A stretch of DNA of 64,000 nucleotides from Lysobacterales bacterium (GTDB lineage: Bacteria; Pseudomonadota; Gammaproteobacteria; Xanthomonadales; Xanthomonadaceae). The translations under genes and the position numbers were made by a program. Shown piece after piece: positions 45,186 through 57,777 of the stretch. The DNA is taken from positions 124,001 through 188,000 of the forward strand of contig JAFLDZ010000001.1 in NCBI GenBank assembly GCA_017302135.1, read 5' to 3'. Each line of letters starts with the position of its first letter. The stretch's first letter is position 1. The notes below the pieces were generated by a model. It was not told where the DNA came from. It did not search any database and saw nothing but the letters and a program-made list of their open reading frames with translations.

Positions 45186-46101
45186 CCGCCCGCACCTGGG
45201 CGACACCGATGCGGATGCGATCGAGCACGCGTCGGGTCTCGTCGTCGATCGGCATGAAGCGCGTGGTCCGGAAAAAATACTGCAGCGCTTCGCGCGCGCG
45301 CGGGTCGCCGGCGGCCTCGATCAGCACCTCGCGCAGTCGCGCCTGGACCTTCGGATCGAGGTCGCCGCGAACCATTTCCAGCGCACGCGGGACCGGTTCG
45401 GTGATGTGGATGACTTCGAGATCCTTGCGAAAGGACGACGGCATGCGTGCCTGATTGTTCCAGTCGATATCATTCATCGTGCCGGCATCGACCAGTCGCT
45501 TGTGCACCCAGGCGCCGATGTTCAATTCCGAACGCGCGAACACGTATCCGACCGTCTTGTCGGTCGGCTTGTCCATCGGCGACAGCAGCAGGCTCAACGA
45601 CAGCTTCCGATGGAGCAGCTCGATGGCCGGCAGAAAGTAAGCGCTGGTCGATGCGTTGTTCTGGAAGGCGACGCTTCGGCCGCGCAGGTCTTCCAGGGCT
45701 TTCAACCCGCTGTCATGGCGGACGAAAAAGACCGTGCGATAGCGGCTGACGCCATCCCGCTCGGTCAGCAGCAGAGGGCGGGCGTTGCCCTTCTCTTCCA
45801 GCAGCATCGCGGTACCTGCGGTCTCGGTGACCCAGTCGACCTGACCACGACGAAGATAGCTGGCCATCTGTTGCGCATCGCGCGCCATCAGGACCCGCCC
45901 CTCGCGAATCCCGACATCGGCCATCCGCGGCACCACGTAATCGAGCAGCGGCTTCAGCTGTTCATAGTGGGTCTTGGGGTCGTCGCTGATGCGCCCCAGG
46001 ACCAGAATGTGACGCGAATCGTCAGCCGCTGCCGCACCCGGCACCACGCCGAAGAGGGTCAACAGCGCCGCAAACAGCGGGAACAGGCGGACCAAGATCA
46101 A
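45175..46101 (-). CDS. PhnD/SsuA-like periplasmic binding protein
   Basis: 308 aa, starting at TTG 46101 as no ATG is available in frame. Signal peptide to about residue 25 (…GAAAA). The mature protein matches the phosphate/phosphonate-binding (PhnD) type: YEQLKPLLDYVVPRM, GQVDWVTETAGTAMLLEEKG and LKALEDLRGRSVAFQNNASTSAYFLP. No ABC transporter genes follow; instead its stop overlaps a GGDEF-EAL gene. It may deliver a ligand signal rather than transport a substrate. Confidence 0.88.
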   Translation of the reverse strand: MILVRLFPLFAALLTLFGVVPGAAAADDSRHILVLGRISDDPKTHYEQLKPLLDYVVPRMADVGIREGRVLMARDAQQMASYLRRGQVDWVTETAGTAMLLEEKGNARPLLLTERDGVSRYRTVFFVRHDSGLKALEDLRGRSVAFQNNASTSAYFLPAIELLHRKLSLSLLLSPMDKPTDKTVGYVFARSELNIGAWVHKRLVDAGTMNDIDWNNQARMPSSFRKDLEVIHITEPVPRALEMVRGDLDPKVQARLREVLIEAAGDPRAREALQYFFRTTRFMPIDDETRRVLDRIRIGVAQVRADVE

Positions 46102-46185
46102 TGCCCCGACTGTCCGGCGCGGGCGCCGGTGGCCGCGGCGGAACGACCCGGACGGATCGCGCGCAGATGCAGCGCGGGGATGATG

Positions 46186-46998
46186 TCAGGGCATGCGCGG
46201 CGGCGGCAGACGGCCTTCGGCGATGTCGGCCATTCGCTTCGCATCGGCGAGCAAACCCCGCAAAAGCCGCACATCACGGGCATCGAGCTCCGCGCGCAGG
46301 AACAGTCGCCTGAACTTGCGCATCGCGGTCGCCGGTGTCCGGCCTTTGTGAAAATCGATTGCATCCAGGGTGTCTGCCAATTGCGAAAAAAAGCCCTCAA
46401 GCTGGGCATGGGTCGCGGGCGGTTCGCTCCGAACCTCGCGCGCCCGGGCCACACCGACAGGCGCGATCAGGAGCGTCGATTCATCCATGGACCAACCTAC
46501 ACGCAATTCGTATGCCAAAACCTGGACTGCCGCCGCAAGATTCAATGAGCTGTAGTCGGGGTTCGCGGGAATATGCACGGCCGCGTGGCAGAGCTGTAGT
46601 TCGTCGTTCTCGAGCCCGGTCCGCTCGCGGCCGAATACGAGCGCCACCTCGTCGCCGGCTTCGACCGCGACCCGCCCGCGCTCGGCAGCCTGACGCGGGT
46701 GCAAGGCTTCTAGCGCGATCCGGCGGCTGCGGGCAGTGCAACCCAGCACCAATCGACAGTCGGCGACGGCCTCGGCCAGGGTATCGACCCGGACGGCAGT
46801 CTCCAGCACATCGTTCGCACCGGCCGCCAACGCGTAGGCCTCGGGATGCGGAAACTGCATCGGCGCGACCAGCACCAGGCGCGAGAAGCCCATGGTCTTC
46901 ATCGCACGCGCTGCGGAGCCGATATTGCCGGGATGTTGGGTGCCGACCAGCACGATCCGGAGACGTTCGGCGGGCGAGGACACGGAAGCGGAGGACAT
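46186..46998 (-). CDS. trmJ: tRNA (Cm32/Um32) methyltransferase
   Basis: 270 aa from the ATG at 46998. SpoU/TrmH fold: [20 protein letters not shown] at the N-terminus, [14 protein letters not shown] and the knot motif [22 protein letters not shown]. It methylates the 2'-O of C/U32 in the anticodon loop. The C-terminal ~100 residues are the usual TrmJ extension. Divergent from suhB, the usual neighbour in gammaproteobacteria. Confidence 0.95.
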   Translation of the reverse strand: MSSASVSSPAERLRIVLVGTQHPGNIGSAARAMKTMGFSRLVLVAPMQFPHPEAYALAAGANDVLETAVRVDTLAEAVADCRLVLGCTARSRRIALEALHPRQAAERGRVAVEAGDEVALVFGRERTGLENDELQLCHAAVHIPANPDYSSLNLAAAVQVLAYELRVGWSMDESTLLIAPVGVARAREVRSEPPATHAQLEGFFSQLADTLDAIDFHKGRTPATAMRKFRRLFLRAELDARDVRLLRGLLADAKRMADIAEGRLPPPRMP

Positions 46999-47107
46999 GG
47001 CGGCAATGTTAAACTGTCGCGCGGTCCAGAACCGCATTGCTCTTTTCCCCTGCCCCTTTCACCGCTTTTTCACGCGCCCGCAAGGGCCGCGCCCGGAGTC
47101 GTTCGCG

Positions 47108-47935
47108 ATGCATCAGCCTGCTGTCAACGTCATGGTCAAAGCGGCTCGCGCCGGCGGCAACATCCTGCTGCGGCACCTCACCCGGCTCGAAGCGATCGAA
47201 GTGGTCGAAAAAGACCGCATGGACTACGCCAGCGAAATCGACAGCCTGGCGGAAGTCGCGATCATCAAGGAACTGCGCCGCGCGCATCCGGATTACACGG
47301 TTCTGGGCGAGGAAGGTGGACAGCAGAAGGGCAATCGCGGCGCAAGCCGCTTCACCTGGGTCATCGATCCGCTCGACGGCACCAGCAATTATCTCCACGG
47401 CATCCCGCACTGGTGCGTGTCCATCGCTTTGTGCGAGGCCGCCGAACCCGTGCATGCGGTGATCTTCGATCCGCTGCGCAACGAGCTGTTCACCGCCAGC
47501 CGCGGCGGCGGCGCCCAACTCAACGGACACCGCATCCGCGTGTCCGAGCGCAAGGAACTCGAAGGCGCGATGCTCGCCACCGGCTTTGCGCCACGCGAAC
47601 GCAAGCGCGCCGAGGCGCAGCTGGACTGCGTCAAATCGCTGCTCGTGCACGCCGAGGACATCCGCCGCTGCGGCTCGGCGGCGCTGGATCTGGCCTACGT
47701 GGCCGCCAGCCGCTACGACGGCTATTTCGAGGCCGGCGTGAAAGCATGGGACATCGCCGCAGGCGTTCTGCTCGTGCGCGAAGCGGGCGGCCGGGTCTGC
47801 GATTTCCGCGGTGCGGCGCTGGGCCCGATGCACATCGACACCGGCTCGCGTCAGGTCGTCGCCGCCAACGTCCGCATCATCGAGCCACTGCAGAAAACCC
47901 TGGTCAACACCGGTTACGCCAAGACCTTCGATTGA
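47108..47935 (+). CDS. suhB: Inositol-1-monophosphatase
   Basis: 275 aa from the ATG at 47108. Lithium-sensitive phosphatase motifs: [14 protein letters not shown], and WDIAAG near residue 215. SuhB hydrolyses myo-inositol 1-phosphate and also acts in rRNA antitermination complexes. Its divergence from trmJ is conserved. A strong terminator follows. Confidence 0.95.
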   Translation: MHQPAVNVMVKAARAGGNILLRHLTRLEAIEVVEKDRMDYASEIDSLAEVAIIKELRRAHPDYTVLGEEGGQQKGNRGASRFTWVIDPLDGTSNYLHGIPHWCVSIALCEAAEPVHAVIFDPLRNELFTASRGGGAQLNGHRIRVSERKELEGAMLATGFAPRERKRAEAQLDCVKSLLVHAEDIRRCGSAALDLAYVAASRYDGYFEAGVKAWDIAAGVLLVREAGGRVCDFRGAALGPMHIDTGSRQVVAANVRIIEPLQKTLVNTGYAKTFD

Positions 47936-47988
47936 TACGAACACATTGGGCGGGCCCTGGCCTGCCAATGCAATCCTATCCGACACCG

Positions 47989-48018
47989 AAAAAGGCCGCG
48001 CAGTTGCGCGGCCTTTTT
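47989..48018. terminator. Bidirectional terminator between suhB and secF
   Basis: AAAGGCCGCGCA (47991-48002) and TGCGCGGCCTTT (48005-48016), a perfect 12-bp stem with a 2-nt loop, with T-runs on both strands. Confidence 0.93.
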
Positions 48019-48037
48019 CGTGGAACAAATCCTGCGA

Positions 48038-48994
48038 TCAGGGGCGACGCGCGAGCGCAGCCTCGTCGCGGGCTTTCGGCATCAGATCCTGCTTGCTCAC
48101 GCCGAGCCACAGCAACAGCGGGCATGCGACGAAGATCGAGGACAAGGTACCGATGACGATACCAAGCATCTGCGATTCGGCCATGCCGCGCAGCGAACCA
48201 CCGCCGTAGAGGTACAGCGCAAGCACGGTCAGGAACGCCACGAACGAAGTGATCACCGTGCGCGACAGCGTCTGGTTGATCGACTTGTTCAACACCTCGC
48301 CCGGCGAAACGCGCATGCCGCGGAAATTCTCGCGGACGCGGTCGAACACCACGATGGTGTCGTTGATCGAATACCCCATCACCGACAACACACCCGCAAG
48401 TACAGTGAGATCGAACTCGTGCCCGCTCAGCGCGAACCAGCCCGCCACCACCAGCACGTCATGCAAGGTGGTGATGATCGCCGCCACCGCGAATTTCCAC
48501 TCGAACCGGAACGAGATGTAGGCGAGGAAACCGATGACCACGAACAGCACCGCATACAGTCCGTTCTCGGCCAGCTCGCGACCGACCTGCGGACTGATTT
48601 CCGCGCTGCGCAGCTTCTTCGCCGGGTTGCCGGGCTCGGAAGCGGCCACGCGCACGCTTTCGGCGATGCTCGCGGTCGGATCATCGCCGGCGTTCTTCCT
48701 GGAATCGTCGCGCAAACGGACCAGCAGCTCTTTGCCGGTGCCGAAAGTCTGCACTTGGGCGCTTTCGTATCCGGCAGCTTCCAGCCGCTTGCGCACGCTG
48801 TCCACGTCCACCGGTTTGTCGTATGCCAGCTCGATGCCGACGCCGCCGGTGAAGTCGAGGGCGAAGTTGAATCCCTTGGCGAACATCGCACCGATGCCGA
48901 CGACCATGATCAGGGCAGCCACCGCCAGCGAGATCATGCGCAGGCGCATGAAATCGATGTTGCTGTCGTAAGGGAACACGTTGAAAGGCTTCAT
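48038..48994 (-). CDS. secF: Protein translocase subunit SecF
   Basis: 318 aa. Six transmembrane helices with the large first periplasmic loop; the conserved DFTGGVGIEL follows TM1, and VMGYSINDTIVVFDRVREN is in TM4. With SecD and YajC it uses proton motive force to pull exported proteins through SecYEG. It lies 12 nt after secD. Confidence 0.97.
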   Translation of the reverse strand: MKPFNVFPYDSNIDFMRLRMISLAVAALIMVVGIGAMFAKGFNFALDFTGGVGIELAYDKPVDVDSVRKRLEAAGYESAQVQTFGTGKELLVRLRDDSRKNAGDDPTASIAESVRVAASEPGNPAKKLRSAEISPQVGRELAENGLYAVLFVVIGFLAYISFRFEWKFAVAAIITTLHDVLVVAGWFALSGHEFDLTVLAGVLSVMGYSINDTIVVFDRVRENFRGMRVSPGEVLNKSINQTLSRTVITSFVAFLTVLALYLYGGGSLRGMAESQMLGIVIGTLSSIFVACPLLLWLGVSKQDLMPKARDEAALARRP

Positions 48995-49006
48995 GATTGC
49001 GCTCCC

Positions 49007-50908
49007 TTAGATCGCGACGGATTGCAGCTTGCGACGGCGGCCGTAAATCAGCGTGGCGATGCCGCGCGACACGGACACGGCGGTATACGCCGACGTCGCG
49101 ATACCGAGCATGGTGGTGACACCGAATCCCTTCAGCGGGCCGGTGCCGAACGCGAACATCGCCAGACCGGCAAGGAACGCGGTGATATTGGCGTCGAGAA
49201 TGGTCCCCGAGGCGCGGTCGTAGCCTTCGGAAATCGCCTTCTGAGGCGGTAGCCCGGCGCGTAGTTCTTCGCGTATGCGCTCATTGATGAGTACGTTGGC
49301 GTCCACCGACATGCCGACGGTCAACGCGATGCCGGCGAGACCGGGCAGACTCATCGTCGCACCGAACACCGACATCAACGCGAACACCATCAGCAGGTTG
49401 AGCAGCAGCGCGACGCAAGTGACCACACCGAACATGCGGTAGTAGAACAGGAAGAACACCAGCGCGAAGATGAAAGAGAAGGCGACCGCTTTCAGGCCGC
49501 GCTCGACATTCTGCTTGCCGAGACTCGGGCCGACGGTGCGTTCTTCGACGAAATCCATCGGCGCAGCCAGCGCACCGGCCTTGAGCAACTTGGACAGGTC
49601 ATCGGCTTCCGTGCGCTCCAGACCGGTGGTCTGGAAGGTCTTGCCGAAAGGTTCGTTGACGTTGGCGACGGAAATGACCTCTTCCTTCACCTGGACGCTT
49701 TTCACTTCCTTGCCGTCGATGATGCGCACCTGCGGCACGCGCTCGATGTACACCACCGCCATCGGCTTGTTCACGTTTTCGGTGGTGAACTGCAGCATGC
49801 GCTGACCGCCGGCACTGTTGAGCGTGACCAGCACCGCAGGCAGACCGTTGCTGTCGAGAGAGCTGCGCGCGTCGACCATGTCTTCGCCGGCAACGATGAT
49901 GCGCTTGTTGAGCAGCACCGGAACCGGTTTGCCATCGGCACCGATATTGCGGCTGTTGTAGAGTCGCGCCCCCGGCGGCACGTTGCCGGTCTCGCGCGCG
50001 TCGATGGCGTTGCCTTCGTAGACGCTGCGGTATTCGAGCGTCGCGGTGGCACCGAGCGTACGCTTGGCTGCGGCGGTGTCCTGCACGCCGGGCAACTGCA
50101 CGACGACGCGATCGGCACCCTGGCGCTGCATCACCGGCTCTGCCACGCCGAGGGAGTTGACGCGATTGCGCAGCGTGCCGAGATTCTGCTCGACCGCATT
50201 GAGGGTCATCTGGCGCACCATCTCGTCGGACACGCCGATGCGCAGGATGTTGGCGTTGGTGTCGTAGGTGAAGGCATTGGCGGACGCCGCTGCACCGGCA
50301 TCGAGCGCGTTTGCGCTGAGGTTTTTCTGGATCAGCCCCTGCGCTTTGTTGAGATCTGTCGCCTGGGTGAGCGTGACGACCAGCGTGTTGCCATCGCGCT
50401 CGACCGACGAATAGCCGATGCCCTCGTCGCGCAGCGAACTGCGGATATCGGACAGATAGACCTCGAAGCGCTTGTCGATCGCCGCCTTCTTGTCCACTTC
50501 CATCAGGAAGTGCACGCCGCCCTGCAGATCGAGACCCAGCGACATCGGCTTGGCGCCGATCGCGCTCAGCCATGAAGGCACGTTGGAGGCGAGATTCAGC
50601 GCCACCACGTAGTTGCCGTCGTTGCTGAAGGACTCGCGCAAGGCGTCGTAAGCCTTGGTCTGCATATCAGGATCGGTCGCGCGGACCAGCAGGTTCTTGC
50701 CCTGCTTCTCGACCGATTTCGGCTTGACGCCCGCCTTGGTCAAGGTCTGCGATACGCGCTGCTCGAACGCATCGTCGATCTTCGCGCCACGATTGGCGGT
50801 GATCTGCACGGAAGGATCCTGCGGAAAGATGTTGGGCAGCGCATACAGCGCGCTGAGCAGCATCACGACCAGGATGACGGCATATTTCCAACGGGGATAT
50901 TCGAGCAT
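49007..50908 (-). CDS. secD: Protein translocase subunit SecD
   Basis: 633 aa from the ATG at 50908, giving an N-terminus MLEYPRWKY that matches the family (a GTG at 50917 would add three residues). A large periplasmic P1 domain follows TM1; GLDLQGGVHFLMEVD marks its start, and the D-x-D-x-x-N-like transmembrane motif (GMSVDANVLINERIREE) is in TM4. Works with SecF. Confidence 0.97.
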   Translation of the reverse strand: MLEYPRWKYAVILVVMLLSALYALPNIFPQDPSVQITANRGAKIDDAFEQRVSQTLTKAGVKPKSVEKQGKNLLVRATDPDMQTKAYDALRESFSNDGNYVVALNLASNVPSWLSAIGAKPMSLGLDLQGGVHFLMEVDKKAAIDKRFEVYLSDIRSSLRDEGIGYSSVERDGNTLVVTLTQATDLNKAQGLIQKNLSANALDAGAAASANAFTYDTNANILRIGVSDEMVRQMTLNAVEQNLGTLRNRVNSLGVAEPVMQRQGADRVVVQLPGVQDTAAAKRTLGATATLEYRSVYEGNAIDARETGNVPPGARLYNSRNIGADGKPVPVLLNKRIIVAGEDMVDARSSLDSNGLPAVLVTLNSAGGQRMLQFTTENVNKPMAVVYIERVPQVRIIDGKEVKSVQVKEEVISVANVNEPFGKTFQTTGLERTEADDLSKLLKAGALAAPMDFVEERTVGPSLGKQNVERGLKAVAFSFIFALVFFLFYYRMFGVVTCVALLLNLLMVFALMSVFGATMSLPGLAGIALTVGMSVDANVLINERIREELRAGLPPQKAISEGYDRASGTILDANITAFLAGLAMFAFGTGPLKGFGVTTMLGIATSAYTAVSVSRGIATLIYGRRRKLQSVAI

Positions 50909-50972
50909 GACGAGCACCGCGTCCGGTCATCCGACCGGCCGCATTCGAGGTGGATCGGAAATTCAGAGGAGA

Positions 50973-51017
50973 ATCATTGCGACAGACATCATTGCGACAG
51001 CAGTCATCACAGCGACT
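50973..51017 (-). repeat. Tandem 15-nt repeat between secD and yajC
   Basis: Units ATCATTGCGACAGAC, ATCATTGCGACAGCA and GTCATCACAGCGACT on the plus strand. The third unit overlaps the yajC stop. Same period as the intragenic repeats, different sequence. Confidence 0.5.
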
Positions 51018-51354
51018 TGAGCGTGCCCTTGGGCAGCACATGACCGATGGCGCCGCGCTGCACGCGGAGAATGACGTTGCTGGCCACTTCGAGACTGACG
51101 AAGTCGTCGCCGATCTCGCGGACGACACCGGCGATGCCGCTGCTGGTGATCACTTCATCGCCCTTGGAGAGCTTGTCGAGCATGGCGCGGTGTTCTTTGG
51201 TGCGCTTCATCTGCGGCCTGATCATGATGAAGTACATGACCACGAGCAGCAGGATCGGGAACAGAAGCGTCGACATCAGACCACCGGCGCCGGGAGCGGC
51301 GGGGGCGGCAGCCTGAGCGTAGGCGGGGGAGATCAGCAGATCGAACAGGTTCAT
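51007..51354 (-). CDS. yajC: Sec translocase accessory protein YajC
   Basis: 115 aa from the ATG at 51354. A single transmembrane helix (FPILLLVVMYFIMIRPQMKR) with the conserved R-P-Q at its cytoplasmic edge, then a beta-rich domain (GDEVITSSGIAGVVREIGDDFVSLEVASNV). Part of SecDF-YajC; tgt-yajC-secD-secF is the standard order. Confidence 0.95.
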   Translation of the reverse strand: MNLFDLLISPAYAQAAAPAAPGAGGLMSTLLFPILLLVVMYFIMIRPQMKRTKEHRAMLDKLSKGDEVITSSGIAGVVREIGDDFVSLEVASNVILRVQRGAIGHVLPKGTLKSL

Positions 51355-51472
51355 CGCGGGTCCGTGTCGCAAAATAGCTGGGGATTATGCCATGCGGGCC
51401 GGCCGGCTGGCTTTCGAACCGTGAGCCAACCCCGCATGACCCTTGTTGAGGACCGGGCCGGCGCCGGAAAGT

Positions 51473-54749
<3,277 letters not shown>

Positions 54750-54766
54750 CCGCACGGAAGGCCTGC

Positions 54767-55198
54767 TCAGCGCTCGAACTTGGTGGACAGGACAATCGAC
54801 GAGGTGGTGCGCGCCACGCCGTCGATGGCGCCGATGCGGTCGGTCAGCACATCCATGTCGCCGACGGCCGAGACCGCACCGATGGCGATCAGGTCGGAGC
54901 CCCCACTGACCGAATGCAGCGACCGCAGCTCCGGCATCGCGCGCAACGCCGTCACCACCGAGGTCATCTGCTTGGGCTGCACCGCGATCATGATGTGCGC
55001 GCGGACCAGCCCGCGCTCGTACTCGTCGTGGACACGGACGGTGTAGCCGTTGATCACCCCATCGCGCTCCAGTCGTTCGATGCGGCTTTGCACCGTGGTC
55101 CGCGACAGGCCCAGACGCCGGGCAATCTCCGACGTGGACGCGCGCGCATTCTCACGCAGTAGCGAGAGCAACTGCTGATCGGTATCGGTAAGCTTCAT
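54767..55198 (-). CDS. Lrp/AsnC-family transcriptional regulator
   Basis: 143 aa. N-terminal winged HTH ([41 protein letters not shown]) and a C-terminal RAM/ActD domain ([38 protein letters not shown]). Such regulators sense amino acids and usually control a divergent or adjacent amino acid gene. Here a class III aminotransferase is divergent, with a 19-bp palindrome in between. Confidence 0.93.
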   Translation of the reverse strand: MKLTDTDQQLLSLLRENARASTSEIARRLGLSRTTVQSRIERLERDGVINGYTVRVHDEYERGLVRAHIMIAVQPKQMTSVVTALRAMPELRSLHSVSGGSDLIAIGAVSAVGDMDVLTDRIGAIDGVARTTSSIVLSTKFER

Positions 55199-55222
55199 GG
55201 CATCGCCGGTTTGGTCGATTCG

Positions 55223-55241
55223 TTTCGTCGATTCGACGAAA
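55223..55241. promoter_or_regulatory. 19-bp palindrome, putative Lrp/AsnC operator
   Basis: TTTCGTCGA-T-TCGACGAAA, 9-bp perfect arms with a 1-nt centre, 25 nt before the regulator start and ~90 nt before the aminotransferase start. A partial second copy (GGTCGATTCG) lies 13 nt to the left and TCGTTTCGACG lies near 55300. Confidence 0.55.
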
Positions 55242-55329
55242 TATCATCGAAACCTGGACAGATCGCAACTATAAACCGGCGGATTTATCGCGATAATGGT
55301 CGTTTCGACGCCACCTTCCGGAGGCCGCC

Positions 55330-56826
55330 ATGGCTTTGCTCGATATCCTCGCCCCGCTCCGCGCCCTCGGCGGCAAACGCCGCACCCAAGGTCTGGACGA
55401 CGCCACGATCCTGCGCTTCGCCGCAACGCACCCCGAACTGGTCGAAGCGATCCAGGCCGCCGCCGCCGAATACGCGCGCATCCACGACGAGTTCGCCGAT
55501 CTGCTGGACATGGACGAAGGCGCGCAGGCGCTGGCGGTGCAGGCCGGCTTCGTCAACTTCTATTCCAACGACACCGTGAACCCGTACGTCGCGCTGGCCG
55601 CGCGCGGGCCTTGGGTCGTGACCCTCAAAGGCGCGGTCGTGCACGACTCCGGCGGCTACGGCATGCTCGGTTTCGGCCACACGCCCAAGGCGGTGTTGGA
55701 GACGATGTCGCGGCCGCAGGCGATGGCCAACATCATGACCCCGAGCCTGTCGCAGTTGCGTTTCGACCGCGCGATCCGCAGGGAAATCGGCCACAGCCAG
55801 GGCGCCTGCCCGTTCGACAAATTCCTGTGCCTGAACTCGGGCTCCGAGTCGATGTCGCTGGCCTGCCGCATCGTCGACGTCAACGCCAAGCTGATGACCG
55901 ACCCCGGTGCGCCGCATGCCGGCCGCACCATCAAGCGCATCGTCGTGAAAGGCAGCTTCCACGGCCGTACCGAACGCCCGGCGCTGTATTCCGATTCAAG
56001 CCGCAAGAACTACATGCAGCATCTCGCCAGTTTCCGCGGCGAAGACAGCGTGATCACGGTCGAGCCCTACGACGTCGACGCGCTGCGCAAGGTGTTCGCC
56101 GATGCCGACGCCAACGGCTGGTTCGTCGAAGCGATGTTCCTCGAACCGGTGATGGGCGAAGGCGATCCGGGCCGCGCGGTGCCGCGTGCGTTCTACGACG
56201 TCGCCCGCGAACTGACGAAGTCGCACCAATCGATCCTGCTGATCGATTCGATCCAGGCCGGCCTGCGCGCCCATGGCGTGCTGTCGATCGTCGACTACCC
56301 CGGTTTCGAAGGCATCGACCCGCCGGACATGGAAACCTATTCGAAGGCGCTCAACGCCGCGCAGTACCCGCTGTCGGTGCTGGCCGTCAACGAGCGCGCC
56401 GCCGGCCTGTACCGCAAAGGCACCTACGGCAACACCATGACCGCCAATCCACGCGCGCTGGATGTCGCCAGCACCGTGCTGGGCCTGCTGACGACGGAAC
56501 TGCGAGCGAATATCCGCGACAAGGGCCGCGAAGCGATCGCCAAGCTCGAAGCGCTGAAAGCCGAACTGCCGGGCCTGATCACCAAGGTCCAGGGCACCGG
56601 CCTGCTGTTCTCGTGCGAGCTGTCGCCGGAATTCAAGGGTTACGGCACCGATTCGACCGAGGAATGGATGCGCGAGCGCGGCATCGGCGTGATCCACGGC
56701 GGCGAGAACTCGCTGCGCTTCACGCCGACGTTCGCAGTGACCTCCGAAGAGCTCGACCTGCTGATTTCGATGGTCAAGCGCGCGCTGCTCGAAGGCCCGC
56801 GCCAGCAGCAGCAAGCTGCTGCCTGA
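55330..56826 (+). CDS. Class III PLP-dependent aminotransferase
   Basis: 498 aa. Fold-type I enzyme: LNSGSESMSLACRIVD around residue 180 binds PLP phosphate, GSFHGRTERPAL follows, the Asp of LLIDSIQAG (usually DEVQTG) contacts the pyridine nitrogen, and Lys339 in METYSKALNAAQ is the Schiff-base lysine. It resembles acetylornithine/lysine-type transaminases, but the altered DSIQAG and an N-terminal helical extension (~60 residues) set it apart; substrate unknown. Divergent from the Lrp-type gene, which likely regulates it. Confidence 0.88.
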   Translation: MALLDILAPLRALGGKRRTQGLDDATILRFAATHPELVEAIQAAAAEYARIHDEFADLLDMDEGAQALAVQAGFVNFYSNDTVNPYVALAARGPWVVTLKGAVVHDSGGYGMLGFGHTPKAVLETMSRPQAMANIMTPSLSQLRFDRAIRREIGHSQGACPFDKFLCLNSGSESMSLACRIVDVNAKLMTDPGAPHAGRTIKRIVVKGSFHGRTERPALYSDSSRKNYMQHLASFRGEDSVITVEPYDVDALRKVFADADANGWFVEAMFLEPVMGEGDPGRAVPRAFYDVARELTKSHQSILLIDSIQAGLRAHGVLSIVDYPGFEGIDPPDMETYSKALNAAQYPLSVLAVNERAAGLYRKGTYGNTMTANPRALDVASTVLGLLTTELRANIRDKGREAIAKLEALKAELPGLITKVQGTGLLFSCELSPEFKGYGTDSTEEWMRERGIGVIHGGENSLRFTPTFAVTSEELDLLISMVKRALLEGPRQQQQAAA

Positions 56827-56850
56827 CCAGCGTCGCGATGAAGCAGACGA

Positions 56851-56880
56851 AGAAAGCCGGCGCTGTCCGGCTTTCTTTTT
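56851..56880 (+). terminator. Terminator of the aminotransferase gene
   Basis: AGAAAGCCGG (56851-56860) and CCGGCTTTCT (56867-56876), loop CGCTGT, then TTTT. Confidence 0.88.
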
Positions 56881-57008
56881 ATCCAGACATTCCCGGCGCT
56901 CGGGCATGACCCGCACCGACCGCTGCGCTGCCGGGATCGCGCGTTTCGCGGCGGAACTTGTGCATCGACCGCTGCCCCACAGCGCACGGCTCGGCTAATC
57001 TTGTGCGC

Positions 57009-57641
57009 ATGAAGACCGTCGAAATCCGCCATCCGCTCGTCCGCCACAAACTCGGCATCCTGCGCGATACCGCCACCGGAACGGCGCTGTTCCGGCAGGT
57101 GGTGGGCGAGATCGCCACCCTGCTCGCCTACGAAGCCACTGCCGATCTGGCATTGAACGACATCGTCATCGACACCTGGGCCGGACCGCTGAGCGTTGGC
57201 CGCTGCGACCAGGCGCAGATCACGCTGGTGCCGATCCTGCGCGCGGGCCTGGGCTTTCTTCCGGGCGTCCAGGTGTTGCTGCCATCGGCGCCAGTGAGCG
57301 TGATCGGTCTGCGTCGCGATGAAGAAACCCTGCAGCCGCAGGCGTATTACCAGCGGCTGGTGCACGACATCGCCGGGCGCACCGCGCTGCTGATCGACCC
57401 GATGCTGGCCACCGGCGGCAGCGCGATCGCCGCGATCGATACGCTGAAAGCCGCAGGTTGTAGGCGGATCAAGGCGATTTTCCTGGTCGCGGCGCCCGAA
57501 GGCCTGCGCGCGCTGGAGGCAGCGCATCCGGACACCGAAGTGTTCGTCGCCGCCATCGACTCGCACCTCAACGCTCACGGCTACATCCTGCCCGGACTCG
57601 GCGACGCTGGCGACCGGATCTTCGGCACGCCGTCTCCCTGA
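57009..57641 (+). CDS. upp: Uracil phosphoribosyltransferase
   Basis: 210 aa from the ATG at 57009. Salvages uracil to UMP using PRPP. Conserved [15 protein letters not shown] at the N-terminus, PILRAGLG, the PRPP motif [17 protein letters not shown], and [15 protein letters not shown]. Alone in the region, with its own terminator at 57723. Confidence 0.96.
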   Translation: MKTVEIRHPLVRHKLGILRDTATGTALFRQVVGEIATLLAYEATADLALNDIVIDTWAGPLSVGRCDQAQITLVPILRAGLGFLPGVQVLLPSAPVSVIGLRRDEETLQPQAYYQRLVHDIAGRTALLIDPMLATGGSAIAAIDTLKAAGCRRIKAIFLVAAPEGLRALEAAHPDTEVFVAAIDSHLNAHGYILPGLGDAGDRIFGTPSP

Positions 57642-57722
57642 CACCACCGCTTTTAAGCGTTACATCATCACGATCTTGAATGTGCTGAGTGGATAACCCG
57701 AAAACAGGTGTCCGGAAAACGA

Positions 57723-57756
57723 AAGGCCCGCTCAATGAACGGGCCTTCCGCTTTTT
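57723..57756. terminator. Terminator between upp and pilE (bidirectional)
   Basis: AAGGCCCG and CGGGCCTT with a 9-nt loop, followed by CCGCTTTTTT on the plus strand and TCGTTTTC on the minus strand. Confidence 0.8.
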
Positions 57757-57777
57757 TACGTATGACGTATCAGCCGA

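Noticed and set aside
46335..47012. 225-aa frame antisense to trmJ
   Set aside because: Shadow of trmJ; Arg/Pro/Ser-rich with no motif.
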